A stretch of 42,235 nt of DNA from Aliivibrio_A kagoshimensis. Lineage in GTDB: Bacteria > Pseudomonadota > Gammaproteobacteria > Enterobacterales > Vibrionaceae. Of this stretch, positions 40,833 through 42,235 are shown piece by piece (within the stretch, counting starts at the first letter, position 1; each line of letters begins with the position of its first letter). Location: assembly GCF_050337105.1 (NCBI RefSeq), contig NZ_JAKJSQ010000038.1:1-42235 (forward strand), written 5' to 3'. The position numbers were made by a program, and so were the translations under genes. The notes beneath the pieces were generated by a model that ran no database searches, was not told the DNA's origin, and saw only the letters and a program-made list of their open reading frames with translations.

Positions 40833-41731
40833 TGACGCACAATTCAGCTCTTCCGTCGTCCGTCACCCTAGTTGAGATGAGCGCACGTGATGGGTTACAA
40901 AATGAAAAACTAGTGACGACAGAAACCAAAATTGACTTGGTAGATCAGCTATCAAAAACGGGACTATCACATATTGAAGTCGGATCGTTTGTTTCCCCTA
41001 AATGGGTGCCACAAATGGCCGACTCTGGGCGAGTTTTTAACGGTATTACTCGACAGCCCAATGTTATCTACTCGGCATTAACCCCAAACTTACACGGATT
41101 TGAACAAGCTATCGCCGCAGGAGCAAATCAGGTGGCGATTTTTACTTCTGCCTCTGAGTCGTTTTGCAAAAAAAACATCAACTGTTCAATTTTTGAAAGC
41201 TTGCAGCGATTTTTCCCTATTATCGAACAAGCAAAGAAGCATCACATTCCAGTCAGAGGTTATCTCTCATGTGTGGCTGACTGCCCGTATGAAGGGCCGA
41301 TTTCCTCTCACCAAGTTGCCACCATCGCAAGCGAGTTATTTAATATAGGATGTTATGAAGTGTCCCTTGGAGACACAATTGGTACCGGTACCCCATTGCG
41401 CATTGCCACTATGTTAGAAGCAGTACAACAACAGGTACCAATTCATCATCTAGCCGTTCACTTTCACGATACTTGGGGCCAAGCCCTAGTGAACATCTAC
41501 CAAGCGCTTACTATGGGGGTCTCTGTGATCGATAGTAGTGTTGCTGGGCTTGGGGGATGCCCTTATGCCATTGGCGCCGCAGGTAATGTTGCGACTGAAG
41601 ATGTGGTGTATTTATGCCATGGGTTAGGCATAGAGACGGGTGTCGATCTGCCAATGCTATCTAAGGTTGGCAAGATGATCAGTCAAAAGCTGCAAAAACA
41701 GACCAGTTCAAAAGTATCCCTCGCCTTATAA
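40832..41731 (+). CDS. liuE: Hydroxymethylglutaryl-CoA lyase
   Basis: A 299-residue DRE-TIM lyase cleaving HMG-CoA to acetyl-CoA and acetoacetate. Motifs: EMSARDGLQNEK (catalytic Arg-Asp), LAVHFHDTWGQAL (metal-binding His-x-His), and the signature GLGGCPYAIGAAGNVATEDVVYL with the catalytic Cys. The length is normal (about 300). TAATG overlap with liuC and an AAGGTGG signal inside liuC indicate tight coupling. In related operons liuD lies between liuC and liuE; here nothing does. Confidence 0.96.
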   Translation: MTHNSALPSSVTLVEMSARDGLQNEKLVTTETKIDLVDQLSKTGLSHIEVGSFVSPKWVPQMADSGRVFNGITRQPNVIYSALTPNLHGFEQAIAAGANQVAIFTSASESFCKKNINCSIFESLQRFFPIIEQAKKHHIPVRGYLSCVADCPYEGPISSHQVATIASELFNIGCYEVSLGDTIGTGTPLRIATMLEAVQQQVPIHHLAVHFHDTWGQALVNIYQALTMGVSVIDSSVAGLGGCPYAIGAAGNVATEDVVYLCHGLGIETGVDLPMLSKVGKMISQKLQKQTSSKVSLAL

Positions 41732-42235
41732 ACACCAATTAAAATCATTAATTCTACTATATAAAAACATTATCCTGGGATTTTTACACATAAATCAAAA
41801 ATTGCACCAGTGATATTAAGCACGTATTAATTATACGTATTACATTGTTATTACATTCTTATGCGCAGAGCTTCAAAAATATATTTTTAATTTATCAATT
41901 GCAAACATATAAATAAAAATTACAGTTATCAACAAGGACCTAATTAATATTCAACCTTACGCACATGAACCTTTATTGCTAATAGTATTATTATATCTTC
42001 ACTGTCGACTTACACTCCTTTAAATATCTACCATCAAATAATAATTTACATTTACTTAAAAAATCATTTCGCTATTTAAAGAAAATAACATAACAAATTT
42101 ATGGAACGTGAATATTTTATACAATATATTTCACGAAGTTAATGTTGTACGTTGTTTATTAACCATGAAATCGCAAATAACCAGTCAGGTTATTTGCTCG
42201 CTTATGATAAATCCACATAAATTATAGTGAAAAGG
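41732..42235. other. AT-rich intergenic end of window
   Basis: About 500 bases after liuE without a recognisable gene, very AT-rich. No strong terminator directly follows liuE. The one clear structure is the hairpin at 42173-42197. There is no start of a liuD-like gene up to the window edge. Confidence 0.5.
42173..42197. repeat. Perfect 10-bp inverted repeat
   Basis: GCAAATAACC and its exact complement flank a 5-nt loop. No T-run follows in either direction, so it is not a canonical terminator. It may be an operator or RNA hairpin near the start of the next gene beyond the window. Confidence 0.6.

Noticed and set aside
42173..42197. Terminator of the liu operon
   Set aside because: It lies about 440 bases past liuE and has no T-run, so it is listed only as an inverted repeat.

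Overview
This window looks like a gammaproteobacterial chromosome segment, most likely Vibrionaceae or a close relative such as Photobacterium or Vibrio. The evidence is moderate-to-low GC, a LiuR-type branched-chain amino acid (BCAA) catabolic locus as known from Vibrio and Shewanella, an octaheme tetrathionate-reductase-type cytochrome, and a stand-alone acetate kinase next to deaD and rnb. Placement on a secondary chromosome is an inference from the gene mix. No tRNA, rRNA, insertion sequence, phage or CRISPR array was seen.

Layout. (1) 1-4.1 kb, minus strand: a four-gene periplasmic electron-transfer operon with a membrane-anchored octaheme c-type cytochrome of the OTR family, a b-type cytochrome, a small secreted protein and a secreted triple-rhodanese protein. 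(2) 4.1-11.2 kb: an accessory region with three decayed genes (a gamma-glutamylcyclotransferase remnant, a MarR remnant and a frameshifted EamA transporter). Among them are intact thiol-related genes (a eukaryotic-type glutathione synthetase and a PatB/MalY C-S lyase), an ECF sigma factor and an AraC regulator. (3) 11.2-21.7 kb: housekeeping and single genes, namely ackA, deaD, rnb, a small cysteine-rich protein, a GAF-GGDEF diguanylate cyclase, an NSS-family sodium symporter preceded by two overlapping TyrR-like boxes, a GNAT acetyltransferase and rsuA. (4) 22.1-41.7 kb: a large BCAA degradation island.

The island holds the branched-chain 2-oxo acid dehydrogenase E1-alpha, E1-beta and E2 (22.1-25.3 kb); ETF beta and alpha and ETF-ubiquinone oxidoreductase (25.4-29.0 kb); a seven-gene valine/isoleucine operon in the ivdA-to-ivdG order (29.0-36.6 kb, minus); and liuR-liuA-liuB-liuC-liuE (36.8-41.7 kb, plus). 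Transaminated BCAAs would be oxidised to acyl-CoAs by the dehydrogenase complex. Acyl-CoA dehydrogenases pass electrons to ETF and then to ubiquinone through ETF-QO, and the two operons carry carbon to propionyl-CoA, acetyl-CoA and acetoacetate. A shared 15-bp motif, TTGACG-N3-ACGTAA, sits between the divergent liu and ivd operons (two copies) and between etfBA and ETF-QO (one copy). A relaxed copy lies just before the E1-alpha gene. This ties the island into one probable LiuR regulon.

The most notable points are the missing biotin-carboxylase subunit of methylcrotonyl-CoA carboxylase (liuC and liuE are joined by a TAATG overlap where liuD is expected), the eukaryotic-type glutathione synthetase, and the OTR/rhodanese operon.
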